From: Bin107 sp965221655
Lineage (GTDB): Bacteria > UBA8248
Direction: 5' to 3'
Assembly: GCA_965221655.1 (NCBI GenBank)
Contig: OZ244906.1
Location: forward strand, 1,178,001-1,242,000
Length of the DNA: 64,000 nucleotides
Position numbers and translations under genes: made by a program. Positions 1-10,400 of the stretch are shown here, piece by piece; within the stretch, counting starts at the first letter, position 1; each line of letters starts with the position of its first letter. The notes beneath the pieces are model-generated. The model worked only from the letters and a program-made list of their open reading frames with translations. It searched no databases and had not been told where the DNA came from.

Positions 1-148
1 CGCCATGATCGGCATCCCCAAGGTGCGCGAAGGCCAGAAGATATGGCCCGAGGGCGCGCCGGGCGTCATCCAGATCATGGAGGAACGCGGCTTTACGATG
101 GACTACGGCCGGACGAAGGGAAACATCCACTACGAAAAATACTGGTAG
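1..148 (+). CDS. Unidentified protein, C-terminal end only
   Basis: The open frame (codons from base 2) runs in from outside the window and ends at TAG 146-148, leaving about 48 residues. The tail ends in HYEKYW and contains an MEERGF segment. I do not recognise the family from so short a piece. The enoyl-CoA hydratase-family gene starts 43 bases downstream on the same strand, so it may be the first visible member of that operon. Confidence 0.55.
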   Translation, partial: AMIGIPKVREGQKIWPEGAPGVIQIMEERGFTMDYGRTKGNIHYEKYW

Positions 149-191
149 CCCCCGCACCCCGACCGCGCAGACGCAACGCACGGGAGGAACC

Positions 192-971
192 ATGCCCGAT
201 TTCATCCATGAAACCCAGGGGGCCGTCTGCACCTTCCAGATCAACCGAAAAGACGTCCGAAACGCCGTCAACGAAGAAATTATGCAAGGGTTCGCGAACG
301 CCCTCGACGCTCTGGAAGCCTCGCGTACGGTGCGCGCCGTCATCCTCACCGCGGCGGGAGAGGAGGCGTTTTGCTCGGGCGGCGACCTCAAGTGGCTCCA
401 GTCCTTCAAGACGCGCGAGGAGGGCATGGGCATGAGCAGGCGCATGCAGGAAATCCTCGCGCGCCTCTCGAGCCTGCCCGTTCCCGTCATCGCCGTCTTG
501 AACGGATACGCCCTGGGCGGCGGCACGGAGATTGCCCTGGCGTGCGACGTGCGCGTCATGGAAGAACACGCCTACATGAGTTTCAAGCAAGCCCGCGTGG
601 GTCTCATGACGGGCTGGGGCGGCGGCGGACGCTTGCTGCGCCTCGTGGGCTACGGGCGGGCCGTGGAGCTGTTGACCACCTGCAAGAACGTAGGCGCCGA
701 CGACGCACTCGGCATGGGACTCGCCAACGCCGTCGTACCCAGGGGAGAGGGGCTGGGCGCCGCGCGGGCGATGGCGGGAGAAATCGCCAAAAGCGCCCCG
801 GGCGCGATTCGCTCGATCAAGGAATTGCTCTTGTTCGGAATGGACAATACACTCGAGAAAACGAGGGACGCCGAATCCTCCCTGTTCGCGGATCTTTGGA
901 TCTCCGAGGCGCACGACGAGGCGATCAGCGCGTTTTTCGAAAAACGCGCCCCCAACTTCAGCCGGAGCTGA
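192..971 (+). CDS. Enoyl-CoA hydratase/isomerase family (crotonase fold) protein
   Basis: A 259-residue, full-length crotonase-fold protein that acts on an acyl-CoA thioester. The oxyanion-hole segments FCSGGDL (about residues 60-66) and NGYALGGGTE (104-113) are intact. Of the two hydratase glutamates, the second is kept (Glu159 in RAVELL) but the first position reads Gln133, followed by an unusual GWGGGG stretch. It may therefore not be a plain hydratase. Crotonase-fold decarboxylases of methyl- or ethylmalonyl-CoA also depart from the two-Glu pattern. GGGAGG lies just before the ATG. It ends 5 bases before the methylmalonyl-CoA mutase gene, so the two are probably co-transcribed. Family is certain, reaction is not. 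Confidence 0.9.
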   Translation: MPDFIHETQGAVCTFQINRKDVRNAVNEEIMQGFANALDALEASRTVRAVILTAAGEEAFCSGGDLKWLQSFKTREEGMGMSRRMQEILARLSSLPVPVIAVLNGYALGGGTEIALACDVRVMEEHAYMSFKQARVGLMTGWGGGGRLLRLVGYGRAVELLTTCKNVGADDALGMGLANAVVPRGEGLGAARAMAGEIAKSAPGAIRSIKELLLFGMDNTLEKTRDAESSLFADLWISEAHDEAISAFFEKRAPNFSRS

Positions 972-976
972 CGACG

Positions 977-2563
<1,587 letters not shown>

Positions 2564-2682
2564 CACAAGCGCCGCGCACCCCTTGCCCGATGGGGCGAAA
2601 AACGGAATAATCGCCTTAAAAGAAAACGCGCGGGAAACGACGCGAATCCCCCGATACGCATTCACAGGAGGTGGGCATCACA

Positions 2683-4551
2683 ATGTGGACGGACGCCAAA
2701 AACGGCAATAACGCGCCGACCGATTACAACTACAGAAGCGCCACCGTCGATCTGGACAGCGGAACCATCACGATCGAGGACAAGCCGTGCAAGGACCTGG
2801 AGGATTTTCTCGGCGGAATCGGCAGAATCTTCAAGGTGCTCGCCGACCACGACGTCTCTGACCCCTACGACCCCGCCGCCCCCCTCGTCATGGAACTGGG
2901 GTGTTTTTCGGGCACGAACCTCATGACGGGGCTGCGCACCTTCTTCGGCGGCTACAGCCCGCTCAAGAGCACGCGGGCGGGCGCGCCTTCGGCCATGTAC
3001 TCCGCGGGCTCGGGCAAGTTCGGCACCAAGGTGGCCTGCGCGGGGGTCGACGAAATCATCTTCACGGGCCGGAGCGAGAAGCCCGTGACGCTGGTGATCA
3101 AGAGCGACGCCCTGGGCGGTCCGGCCAGCCTCGAGCTCGTCGACGCCTCCGCGCTCTTGGGCAAGGATTCGCACGAGAAGATCATGGCCCTCGCCGCCGA
3201 ATACGACGACGCGCATTTCGCCGTCATCGGCCCGCCGGGGGAGAATTATGAGACGAACCGCATGGCGTCCATCGTCCTGAGCACGGAGAACCAGCTCAAG
3301 ACCGCCGAATGCAAGCCGCGCTTTTGCGGGCGCGGGGGCTTCGGCGGCGTGATGGGGTCGAAAAACCTCATCGCCATCGTGGCACAGGCGCCCGACGACA
3401 AATCGCCCGTCACGAACGTCGTCAAGGAGGCGAACAAGGTCATCTCCCGCGGTGCGGGCTCGAAGAACTACCGCGACGCCTACAAGGCCGACGGCGGCGG
3501 CGGCACGTGGCGCAACATCGCGGGTCTGCACCCTCTGGGCTGCCTGCCCGAGAGAAATTTCTGGGCACCGGGCAACGACGACGCCGTAAGCCTCTACCGC
3601 GGCAGCTTCGAGGAACCCTACGTCGTCAAGGACGAGTCGTGCTTCAAGTGCGGCATCGCCTGCCACAAGAACATCTACGACCGCCCCGAGGGCGAGACCG
3701 CCGAGGGACGCAAGGCGAAAAAAGGCAAGTTCCGCGTCAAGTTCGACTACGAGCCGCTCGACCTCATCACGGCGAACTGCGGCGTCTACGACGCGGAGGA
3801 ATCGCTCGACCTCGTGGAGCTGGGCGACCGCATGGGGTATGACGCCATCAGCCTGGGTGCGACCATCAGCTACGCCATGGAGTGGAACGAGCGCAACCCC
3901 GACAAACCCGTGCTCGACGACATCCGCTTCGGCGACGCGAAGAAGATGGAGGAGTTGATACGCAAGGCGGCGGCGGGCGAGTGCGAAGAGTTGGCACAGG
4001 GAACCATGCGCCTCGCCCAGCAGTGCGGCGACCTCTCTTTCGCCATGCAGGGCAAAGGTCTCGAATACCCCGCCTACCTGCCGGAAACCAACCCGGGCTA
4101 CCCCTGGGCACTGGCCGGCGGGCACATGAGCATGCGCACGTTTTTGCTCCTCATCCTGGACGGCCAGCAGACCGACATCGATTATTGGGAAAACGCCATC
4201 CTGAACGGCATCTACTACACGCGCGACGACCTCATCGGCACGTGCAAGTTCGCGGGCGCACCCAACGAGAACGTCGTCGACAGCCTCAACGACATGTTCG
4301 GCCTCTCCCTGACGGAGGATAACGTGAACCAGGCCATCCGGCGCTCCTACCTCCGGGGGCGTCTGCTCGAGAAGAAGGTGGGCTACACCGACGAGGAATA
4401 CGACGTTCCCGCCCGCGTCTACGAGCAGACGAACGAGAACGTGAAGATGCCCGCCTTCATCACGCGCGAGTTCATGGACGAACTCAAAAAGCGCACCGAG
4501 GCGAACTGGGACAGGCTCACCGAGGAAGAAGGCATCGCCCTGCCCGCCTGA
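2683..4551 (+). CDS. Aldehyde:ferredoxin oxidoreductase family (tungstopterin) enzyme
   Basis: A 622-residue cytoplasmic enzyme of the AOR family, which oxidises aldehydes to acids with ferredoxin using a tungsten-bispterin and one [4Fe-4S] cluster. The cluster ligands are visible as C320-x2-C323-x3-C327 (SCFKCGIAC) and a distant Cys521 in DLIGTCKF, the classical AOR spacing. The N-terminal part carries the GxxSGTNLMTG and SAGSGKFG pterin-domain segments. AGGAGGTG at 2666-2673 places the start at ATG 2683 rather than the in-frame GTG at 2671. It stands alone, 119 bases after the mutase gene and convergent with queE, with no tungsten-transport or pterin-synthesis genes nearby. Substrate unknown. 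Confidence 0.9.
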   Translation: MWTDAKNGNNAPTDYNYRSATVDLDSGTITIEDKPCKDLEDFLGGIGRIFKVLADHDVSDPYDPAAPLVMELGCFSGTNLMTGLRTFFGGYSPLKSTRAGAPSAMYSAGSGKFGTKVACAGVDEIIFTGRSEKPVTLVIKSDALGGPASLELVDASALLGKDSHEKIMALAAEYDDAHFAVIGPPGENYETNRMASIVLSTENQLKTAECKPRFCGRGGFGGVMGSKNLIAIVAQAPDDKSPVTNVVKEANKVISRGAGSKNYRDAYKADGGGGTWRNIAGLHPLGCLPERNFWAPGNDDAVSLYRGSFEEPYVVKDESCFKCGIACHKNIYDRPEGETAEGRKAKKGKFRVKFDYEPLDLITANCGVYDAEESLDLVELGDRMGYDAISLGATISYAMEWNERNPDKPVLDDIRFGDAKKMEELIRKAAAGECEELAQGTMRLAQQCGDLSFAMQGKGLEYPAYLPETNPGYPWALAGGHMSMRTFLLLILDGQQTDIDYWENAILNGIYYTRDDLIGTCKFAGAPNENVVDSLNDMFGLSLTEDNVNQAIRRSYLRGRLLEKKVGYTDEEYDVPARVYEQTNENVKMPAFITREFMDELKKRTEANWDRLTEEEGIALPA

Positions 4552-4573
4552 GGGAAAGCATTCATGGCCGCGC

Positions 4574-5278
4574 TCAGACTCCCCGCTTCTCCCCCCACAG
4601 CATCACGTGCAGCCTCGGGGTGAAGCGAAAGCCGCGCTTCATCGAGGCTTCCGCGAGGGGCAGGAGCCTGTGCTCCATCTGCGCGCGCGTCTTGCCGCCG
4701 GGCGAGACGACCACGCGGCTGCGCGGGAAATCGTCGAGGCCGTATGCGGCCAGCATGGCCTCGACCTCCTCAAGTTCCTCCTCCCCGTGCACGACGAACT
4801 TGAGGTAGGCCTCTTTCGCACGGCGGAGCCAGTCCAGGGTTTGGGGGCGTTTTTCCTGCGCGATGCGCGCCGAGGCGAGCTTGGGCGAGACGTTCCACTG
4901 GCTCACCCGCTCGAGAGCATTCGCATCCGGCGGAACGTGGCCCGCCGTTTCCACTTCTATCCGCAGGCCCGCTTCGTGCAAGGAGGCGACGAGGGGGGCG
5001 AACTGCGGGGATTCGAGCGGCTCTCCTCCCGTCACCACCACCTGTGCGCCCGCGTGGGCGGCGCAGAAGTCGAGGATTTCGGAAATTCTTCTCTCCTCGA
5101 CCGGCGGCCCTGACCAGGAGTATTTCGTGTCGCACCAAACACAACCCACCGAGCAGCCCATGAGGCGCACGAAGACCGAGGGTCGCCCGATGGTGGCGCC
5201 CTCGCCCTGTAAGGAGAAGAAGAGCGGATCGGCGAGTGCGACCCGCACGTCTTCGTCTTTCTCGATGCGCAGCCTCAC
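4574..5278 (-). CDS. queE: 7-carboxy-7-deazaguanine synthase (radical SAM)
   Basis: A 234-residue radical SAM enzyme that converts 6-carboxytetrahydropterin to 7-carboxy-7-deazaguanine in queuosine/7-deazaguanine synthesis. The QueE form of the cluster motif, C42-x3-C46-x2-C49 (GCSVGCVWCDTKYSW), follows the typical FSLQGEG N-terminus, and VVTGGEPL is the SAM-binding GGE segment. The reading frame continues upstream, but similarity starts only here, so GTG 5278 with AAAGG upstream is chosen. Other queuosine genes are not in the window. It converges with the AOR gene. Confidence 0.92.
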   Translation of the reverse strand: MRLRIEKDEDVRVALADPLFFSLQGEGATIGRPSVFVRLMGCSVGCVWCDTKYSWSGPPVEERRISEILDFCAAHAGAQVVVTGGEPLESPQFAPLVASLHEAGLRIEVETAGHVPPDANALERVSQWNVSPKLASARIAQEKRPQTLDWLRRAKEAYLKFVVHGEEELEEVEAMLAAYGLDDFPRSRVVVSPGGKTRAQMEHRLLPLAEASMKRGFRFTPRLHVMLWGEKRGV

Positions 5279-5361
5279 GCGATGCCTTTCTTCGCGGCGC
5301 TCGTTCGGGCGTCGGTCGCCCGGTGCACGTGAACCGGGGAGCGGAGAACCCGGGGAGAAAT

Positions 5362-5646
5362 CTACCCCAGAGCCGCCGCCACGATGAGCGCCACGGCGAT
5401 GAATATTGCGCCCACCACGATGCCCACCGCCCTGTTCTGATCTTTGGAGAGGGCGTCGTTCACCGAAAAAGGCGTGATCCACTCGAAAATCTTGTAGCCG
5501 ACCATCAGCAAGATGATGCCGACGAGGCCGTAGACTATCGAGAGAACGAGGCCCGTGCCGACTCCCATGCGCATCCCCGTCTCGGCAAGGGCCGGTGCGG
5601 GCGTCAGCATCAGGCTCGAAACGGCGGCAACGGCGAATTGCTTCAT
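5362..5646 (-). CDS. DUF350 family small membrane protein
   Basis: A 94-residue protein with a signal-peptide-like N-terminus (MKQFAVAAV to ALAETG) followed by two hydrophobic helices around the sequence TPFSVNDALSKDQNRAVGIV, which is the DUF350 signature. Many DUF350 proteins carry two or more repeats of this unit, so this is a single-unit form. Function is unknown, and the inner membrane is the likely location. GAGGAG about nine bases upstream supports ATG 5646 over an earlier in-frame ATG at 5682. It lies upstream of queE, 83 bases away, on the same strand. Confidence 0.8.
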   Translation of the reverse strand: MKQFAVAAVSSLMLTPAPALAETGMRMGVGTGLVLSIVYGLVGIILLMVGYKIFEWITPFSVNDALSKDQNRAVGIVVGAIFIAVALIVAAALG

Positions 5647-5887
5647 TTTGGAAACTCCTCGTAGGCGAAGGGAAACATCCATGGCGCTTCAGGCGTCAGC
5701 GTCAGGCGAAATGGTGAAAACGCGCGGGGCGCGCGAGCGAACCCAAGGCGTTCGCGCCTCGATATGCGTGTGAGACGGCGAGTGGAGAAAACGGGATCGG
5801 GCGCCATCTTCTACTCGGCCTCTCCGGGGGCGGGTTGTACAACTTGCATAGACTAGCAGGGAGCACGTGATTTCTCAACGCCTCGCT

Positions 5888-6667
5888 TCAGTCCCACTTC
5901 CTGCCCGGCATGTGGTTGTAGACGCTGCTCAGGATGCCGCCGTCGATGTCGAGGCGCGAGGCCGTAACCCAGTCGGATTCCTCCGAGAGCAGAAACAAAA
6001 TGCCGTGCGCGATGTCCACGGGCTGTCCCACGCGGCCCAGGGGCGTCACCTCGCTTCTGCCTTTTTTGATCTCGGGGTCTTGCAGATAGGCCGTCAGCGG
6101 CGTCTCGGTGTGGCCCGGACACACGGCGTTCACGCGAATTTTCTTGCGCGCCCACTCGATGCCCAGCTGCTTCGAGAGCATGATGATGCCCGCCTTCACC
6201 GTGCTGTACGCCCCCGACATGCCGTAGGGCTGCACGCCCGCGTTCGAGGAGAGGTTGACGATGACGCCCGCCCGCTCGTTCTCTATCAGCCAGCGGCCCG
6301 CCGCCTGGCACATGACGAACATGCCCGTAAGCCCTACGTCGAGCACCATCCTCCAGCTCGCGAGCGGCAGGTCGACCAGCGGGGCGGGGTCCATTCTGAT
6401 GGCGCAGTTCACCAGATGATCCAGCCCGCCGAACGCGTCCACCGCGCGCTCGACCGCCGCCTGACACGAAGCCTCCTCCGTAACGTCGAGACGCTGGAAC
6501 ACCGCCTTGTCCCGACCCAGTTCCTCTTCCAGGCGCGCGCCCAGCTCCTCGTTCACGTCCCCGATGAGAACGCGGCCTCCTTGCTCCACGTACATTTCGC
6601 ACGTCTTCGCACCAATGCCCCGCGCCCCACCCGCGACGATGCAGACCTTCCCGTCGAACCGGCCCAT
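5888..6667 (-). CDS. Short-chain dehydrogenase/reductase, divergent active site
   Basis: A 259-residue SDR. The nucleotide-binding GGARGIG, catalytic Ser140/141, Tyr154 and Lys158 (YSTVK) and the PG motif after the NAVCPG strand are all present. Two conserved positions are changed: NNAG reads NCAI, and the tetrad Asn region reads LDVGLTG with Gly112 where Asn is usual. It ends in PGRKWD, much like its neighbour. It is the downstream partner of a paralogous SDR (16-base gap) and probably co-transcribed with it. GGAGGGGAG precedes the ATG. Substrate unknown. Confidence 0.88.
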   Translation of the reverse strand: MGRFDGKVCIVAGGARGIGAKTCEMYVEQGGRVLIGDVNEELGARLEEELGRDKAVFQRLDVTEEASCQAAVERAVDAFGGLDHLVNCAIRMDPAPLVDLPLASWRMVLDVGLTGMFVMCQAAGRWLIENERAGVIVNLSSNAGVQPYGMSGAYSTVKAGIIMLSKQLGIEWARKKIRVNAVCPGHTETPLTAYLQDPEIKKGRSEVTPLGRVGQPVDIAHGILFLLSEESDWVTASRLDIDGGILSSVYNHMPGRKWD

Positions 6668-6683
6668 GTCTCTCCCCTCCGTC

Positions 6684-7493
6684 TCAAACCGTCCTGTATC
6701 CGATTTCCCTGCCGCCCCAGTTGCGCCCGGGCGTGTGCATCATTTTGCTCTCGGCCTGCCCGCCGTCGATGGGCAGGTTCGCCGCCGTCACATAGCGCGC
6801 CCGCTCCGAGAGCAGAAACACGCACCCCTCAGCGATGTCCTCGGGCGTCGCCACGCGGCCCATCGGCACCACGGCGGCGCGGCCCGCTGCGATTTCGGGG
6901 TCCTGGAACATGGCTTCGGTCATCGGGGTGCGCACCTGGCCCGGCGAGACGGCGTTCGCGCGCACGCCGCGCGCACCCCACTCCACGCCAAAGAGCCTGG
7001 CGAGCATAATGGCGCCCGCCTTGCACACGCTGTAAGCACCCGCCAGGGGGTAGGTCTGCATCCCCCCGATGGAGGAGACGAAGACGATTGCCCCCTGCCC
7101 GCGCTCGAGCATCACCCGCCCCGCCGCCTGGGCACAGAGAAAGTAGCCCTTGAGCCCGATGTCCATCACCATGTCCCAATCGGCCTCGGGCAGATCCTCA
7201 AGCCTGCCGGGCACGAGCTTTATCGCGCAGCACACCAGCCCGTCTATCGTCCCGAAGGCGCGGACGGCCTCGGCCGCCATGCGCTCGGCGTCGGCCTTGC
7301 TGGAGGTGTCCATTTCGATGAGAATCGCCTTGCCGGACTCCTCCTCGACCATGGAGACGGTCTCCGCGGCGGTTTCGGGATTGATGTCGGCCACGGCCAC
7401 CTCCGCACCTTCGCGCGCAGCCAGTACGCACGTCGCGCGCCCGATGCCGCTTCCCCCTCCCGTTACGACGATCTTCTTGTCCCGGAGCATCAT
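6684..7493 (-). CDS. Short-chain dehydrogenase/reductase, paralogue of the adjacent SDR
   Basis: A 269-residue SDR with TGGGSGIG, Ser140/141, Tyr154 and Lys158 (YSVCK). As in the neighbouring SDR, the NNAG motif is altered (CCAI) and Gly113 replaces the usual tetrad Asn (MDIGLKG). Both proteins also end with a PGR-(K/N)-W motif, so they arose by duplication and share an unusual active site. The start is set by GAGGG seven bases before ATG 7493. The frame remains open for another 117 bases upstream without similarity. It lies 179 bases after the Liv permease gene on the same strand, so it may be served by the imported compound. Confidence 0.88.
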   Translation of the reverse strand: MMLRDKKIVVTGGGSGIGRATCVLAAREGAEVAVADINPETAAETVSMVEEESGKAILIEMDTSSKADAERMAAEAVRAFGTIDGLVCCAIKLVPGRLEDLPEADWDMVMDIGLKGYFLCAQAAGRVMLERGQGAIVFVSSIGGMQTYPLAGAYSVCKAGAIMLARLFGVEWGARGVRANAVSPGQVRTPMTEAMFQDPEIAAGRAAVVPMGRVATPEDIAEGCVFLLSERARYVTAANLPIDGGQAESKMMHTPGRNWGGREIGYRTV

Positions 7494-7672
7494 CGTCCGA
7501 CCCTCCCCCGAAAAACGAGCGTCCTCGCCGACCCCGAGGGGTCGTCCACCCATCGGCACCCGCTCTTCGCCAGTCAACCCTTCGTCCGTTATCAATCGCC
7601 CGGAGGCCATTTGCGAGAACGCCGCCCCGTGCGTCCGCGCCCTCTTACCCGTTTCGCGGGCATCCCTCCTCT

Positions 7673-8806
7673 TTATTCCTCATCGCCCGTCGGTGAGCGC
7701 ACCCGCCACACCTCGACGATGGAGCCCACTATGCCTCGCGGGGCCAGAAGTATCGTGATAATGAAAAACAGGCCGATAATCAGGATCGCCCGCTCGGTGT
7801 GCTCTCCCAGAAAATCGGCCAGCATGTAGACGAAACCCGCGCCCACGAAGGGGCCGACCAGGGTGCCGAGCCCGCCCACGACCGACCAGATGACGACCTC
7901 GCCGGAGTGGATGACGTCCATTTGCTCCGTACCGATGATGTTGTTCTTGAGCAGCAGCAACACGCCCGCCACGGAGGTGAAGAATCCCGAAACGGCGGCG
8001 TTGCATATCTTGTAGGCGTTGACGTTGTAGCCGAGGTAGGCGGCGCGCCGCTCGTTTTCGCGGATGCCGCGGAACACCAGGCCGACGGGCGAGCGCAAAA
8101 AGACCCGCAAATACAGGTAGGCGCAGAACACGACGACGAACGTGAGGTACCAAAACTGCACGAAAGATCCGGTGTCGACGCGGAAAGCGCCGAGAAAATC
8201 GAGCACGGGCGGCTCGACCGTCATGCCGTCTTCACCGTTGGTCATCGAGACCCAGGAGTTCGCGATAATGAACGCGACGCTCCCGAAGACCAGCGTGATG
8301 ATGCCGAAATATATGTCGCGCACGCGAACCGAGAATATGCCCATGCAGGTCGTTACCGCCGTCCCTACGGAGAGGGCGAGGGCAATCGCCGCCAGGGGGC
8401 TCCACCCAAACCGCGTCAGGGCAATGGCGGCGGTATAGGCGGCGACTCCCGCCAGTGCGGCGTGCGCGAAGCTGGCGAGTCCGACGAAGCCCATCATCAC
8501 GTCGAGGCTCATGGCCAAAAGGCCGAGGATGAGCATCTCGCTGAAAAGACGCAACTCGAAGTCATCGGCCCAAAGCGGGAGGCTCAGCCCGACCACGAAG
8601 ATGAGGGGGCCGACGTAGGCGATGCCGAAAAACGGATCCGCGGCGCGCTTCATCCGGTCGGGCATCCTGGAGAGTGCCCACACAACGAGCGGCAGCACGG
8701 CCAGAACGGCGAGCATCTGCGTCGCCGCCGAGGCGGGCAGCAGCCAGAACGACACCCCGATGAGGACAAGCACCGGAGCTCCGATGCGCAGCGCAAGCGC
8801 GATCAT
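7673..8806 (-). CDS. livM: Branched-chain amino acid-type ABC transporter permease (LivM)
   Basis: A 377-residue, multi-helix inner-membrane permease of the Liv family. It contains the EAA-like segment GIRENERRAAYLGYN, and GLASFAHAAL is the usual LivM helix sequence. Last gene of the livK-G-F-H-M set. Its ATG at 8806 overlaps the livH stop by four bases, so translation is coupled. Liv-family importers carry branched-chain amino acids, but close relatives take up amides, urea or aromatic acids, so the substrate is open. Confidence 0.9.
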   Translation of the reverse strand: MIALALRIGAPVLVLIGVSFWLLPASAATQMLAVLAVLPLVVWALSRMPDRMKRAADPFFGIAYVGPLIFVVGLSLPLWADDFELRLFSEMLILGLLAMSLDVMMGFVGLASFAHAALAGVAAYTAAIALTRFGWSPLAAIALALSVGTAVTTCMGIFSVRVRDIYFGIITLVFGSVAFIIANSWVSMTNGEDGMTVEPPVLDFLGAFRVDTGSFVQFWYLTFVVVFCAYLYLRVFLRSPVGLVFRGIRENERRAAYLGYNVNAYKICNAAVSGFFTSVAGVLLLLKNNIIGTEQMDVIHSGEVVIWSVVGGLGTLVGPFVGAGFVYMLADFLGEHTERAILIIGLFFIITILLAPRGIVGSIVEVWRVRSPTGDEE

Positions 8807-9687
8807 TCGAGCCCCCTCTCGCCCATCAGGCCGTTGGGCCGGAAGACGAGGAAGATCATCAAGACGACGAGGCTGAGAATCTGCGGCTGGGAGCCCTTGA
8901 GGAATATCGCGCCTATGGCCTCCAGCTCGCCGATCAGGAGTGCTGCGAGCATCGTTCCCGGCAGACTCCCCAGACCGCCGACGACGACGACGATGAACGC
9001 GGCGACGATGATGTCCAGACCCATCGAATAGGAGACGCTGAAGATAGGGGCGACGAGGACGCCGCTCATCGCGGCGAGTCCGCACCCCACCGAGAAGACC
9101 AACTGGTACACCCGCGGCACGGGCACGCCCATGCAGGCGGCCATCTCGCGGTTCTGGATGGTCGCGCGAATCCATACCCCCCACTTGGTCAGGGTGAGAA
9201 ACAGCCAGAGCAGCAACATGATGAACGCGGCCACCCCCATGATGACGATGCGGTAGAGGGGAAATTCCAGGCCGAAAAAGGGAATGGAGGCCTGAATCGG
9301 CGCGGGCATGAACTTGCCGATGGTGCCGAAAATGCTCAGGGCGGCCTGCTGAAGCACCAGTGCGAGGCCGAACGACACCAACAACGGAATGAACGGGCTC
9401 CCTCCGTGGGTCGTCCGGAACAAACTGCGCTCTATGGCAAACCCGAAGACTGCGACGACCACCCCCGCTATCGCCACTGCCCCCCAGAAGCCCACGACGT
9501 CGGCGGCGAAGCGCATCGCGAGCCAGCCGACGAACGCACCCGCCATGTAGAATTCCCCGTGGGAGAAATTGACGATATTCATGACGCCGAGAATGAGCGT
9601 GAAGCCCGCGGCGACCAGCGCCAGCACCAGGCCGTACTGGAGCCCCATGACGGACTCGATGATGAGGCGCTCGAGAAAATGCTCCAT
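8803..9687 (-). CDS. livH: Branched-chain amino acid-type ABC transporter permease (LivH)
   Basis: A permease of about 294 residues, with LivH hallmarks GLILGVMNIVNFSHGEF-like at the N-terminus (here FTLILGVMNIVNFSHG) and a C-terminal VVLMIFLVFRPNGLMGERG. It forms the membrane channel with LivM. ATG 9687 overlaps the livF stop codon by one base (TGATG). The GTG codon directly before it is a possible alternative. The upstream and downstream overlaps mark a tight operon. Confidence 0.92.
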   Translation of the reverse strand: MEHFLERLIIESVMGLQYGLVLALVAAGFTLILGVMNIVNFSHGEFYMAGAFVGWLAMRFAADVVGFWGAVAIAGVVVAVFGFAIERSLFRTTHGGSPFIPLLVSFGLALVLQQAALSIFGTIGKFMPAPIQASIPFFGLEFPLYRIVIMGVAAFIMLLLWLFLTLTKWGVWIRATIQNREMAACMGVPVPRVYQLVFSVGCGLAAMSGVLVAPIFSVSYSMGLDIIVAAFIVVVVGGLGSLPGTMLAALLIGELEAIGAIFLKGSQPQILSLVVLMIFLVFRPNGLMGERGLE

Positions 9688-10400
9688 CACGAAACGCCCA
9701 GGTGTTCGTGGAGTACGCGCTCATCGGCCGAGACGGCCTCCGACGCGCCGTCGTGGACAATCTGCCCCTTCGCCATGATGTAGCACCGCCTGCTCGCCCG
9801 CAGGGCCAGGCGGTAGTCCTGCTCGACCAGGAGAATGGCCACCCCGACCTCCTCGACCATCCACTCGATGATCTGCTCGATCTCCTCGACCATGGCGGGC
9901 ATCAGCCCCTCGGTCGGCTCATCGAGCAATATGAGTTTGGGTCTCGTGACGATCGCCCGCGCCAGGGCGAGCATCTGCTGCTCGCCGCCGGAGAGAGTGG
10001 AGCCAATCTGCTCGGTCCGCTCCTTGAGGCGCGGAAACGACGCGAAGATCAAATCGAGGTTCTTCTGTTTTTCTTTTTCGCTCAATTTCAGCAAATCGAG
10101 TCCGATGCGCAGGTTCTGCATGACTGATAACTTGGGGAACACCTGCCTGTCCTCGGGAACGTAGCCGATGCCGAGGGCCGCCATCTTGTAGGGCGGGATG
10201 CCGGTCACGTCGCCGTCTTCAAAGAAAATCCGGCCTCTGCGCGGTGCGTTCAGCCCCATGATGGTGCGCATGGTGGTCGATTTGCCCACGCCGTTGCGCC
10301 CCAGCAAGGAGACGGGCTCGCCCTTGCCGATCTCGAGACTCACCCCTTGCAGAACGTGGCTCTTCTCGTAATAGGAATGGACGGCTTCAAGCCGCAGCAT
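9687..10400 (-). CDS. livF: ABC transporter ATP-binding protein (LivF)
   Basis: A 237-residue ATPase with Walker A GRNGVGKST, signature LSGGEQQ, Walker B LILLDEPTEGL and the LivF-type C-terminal segment MVEEVGVAILLVEQDYRLAL. It energises import together with LivG. The start overlaps the end of livG by 14 bases. Confidence 0.93.
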   Translation of the reverse strand: MLRLEAVHSYYEKSHVLQGVSLEIGKGEPVSLLGRNGVGKSTTMRTIMGLNAPRRGRIFFEDGDVTGIPPYKMAALGIGYVPEDRQVFPKLSVMQNLRIGLDLLKLSEKEKQKNLDLIFASFPRLKERTEQIGSTLSGGEQQMLALARAIVTRPKLILLDEPTEGLMPAMVEEIEQIIEWMVEEVGVAILLVEQDYRLALRASRRCYIMAKGQIVHDGASEAVSADERVLHEHLGVS

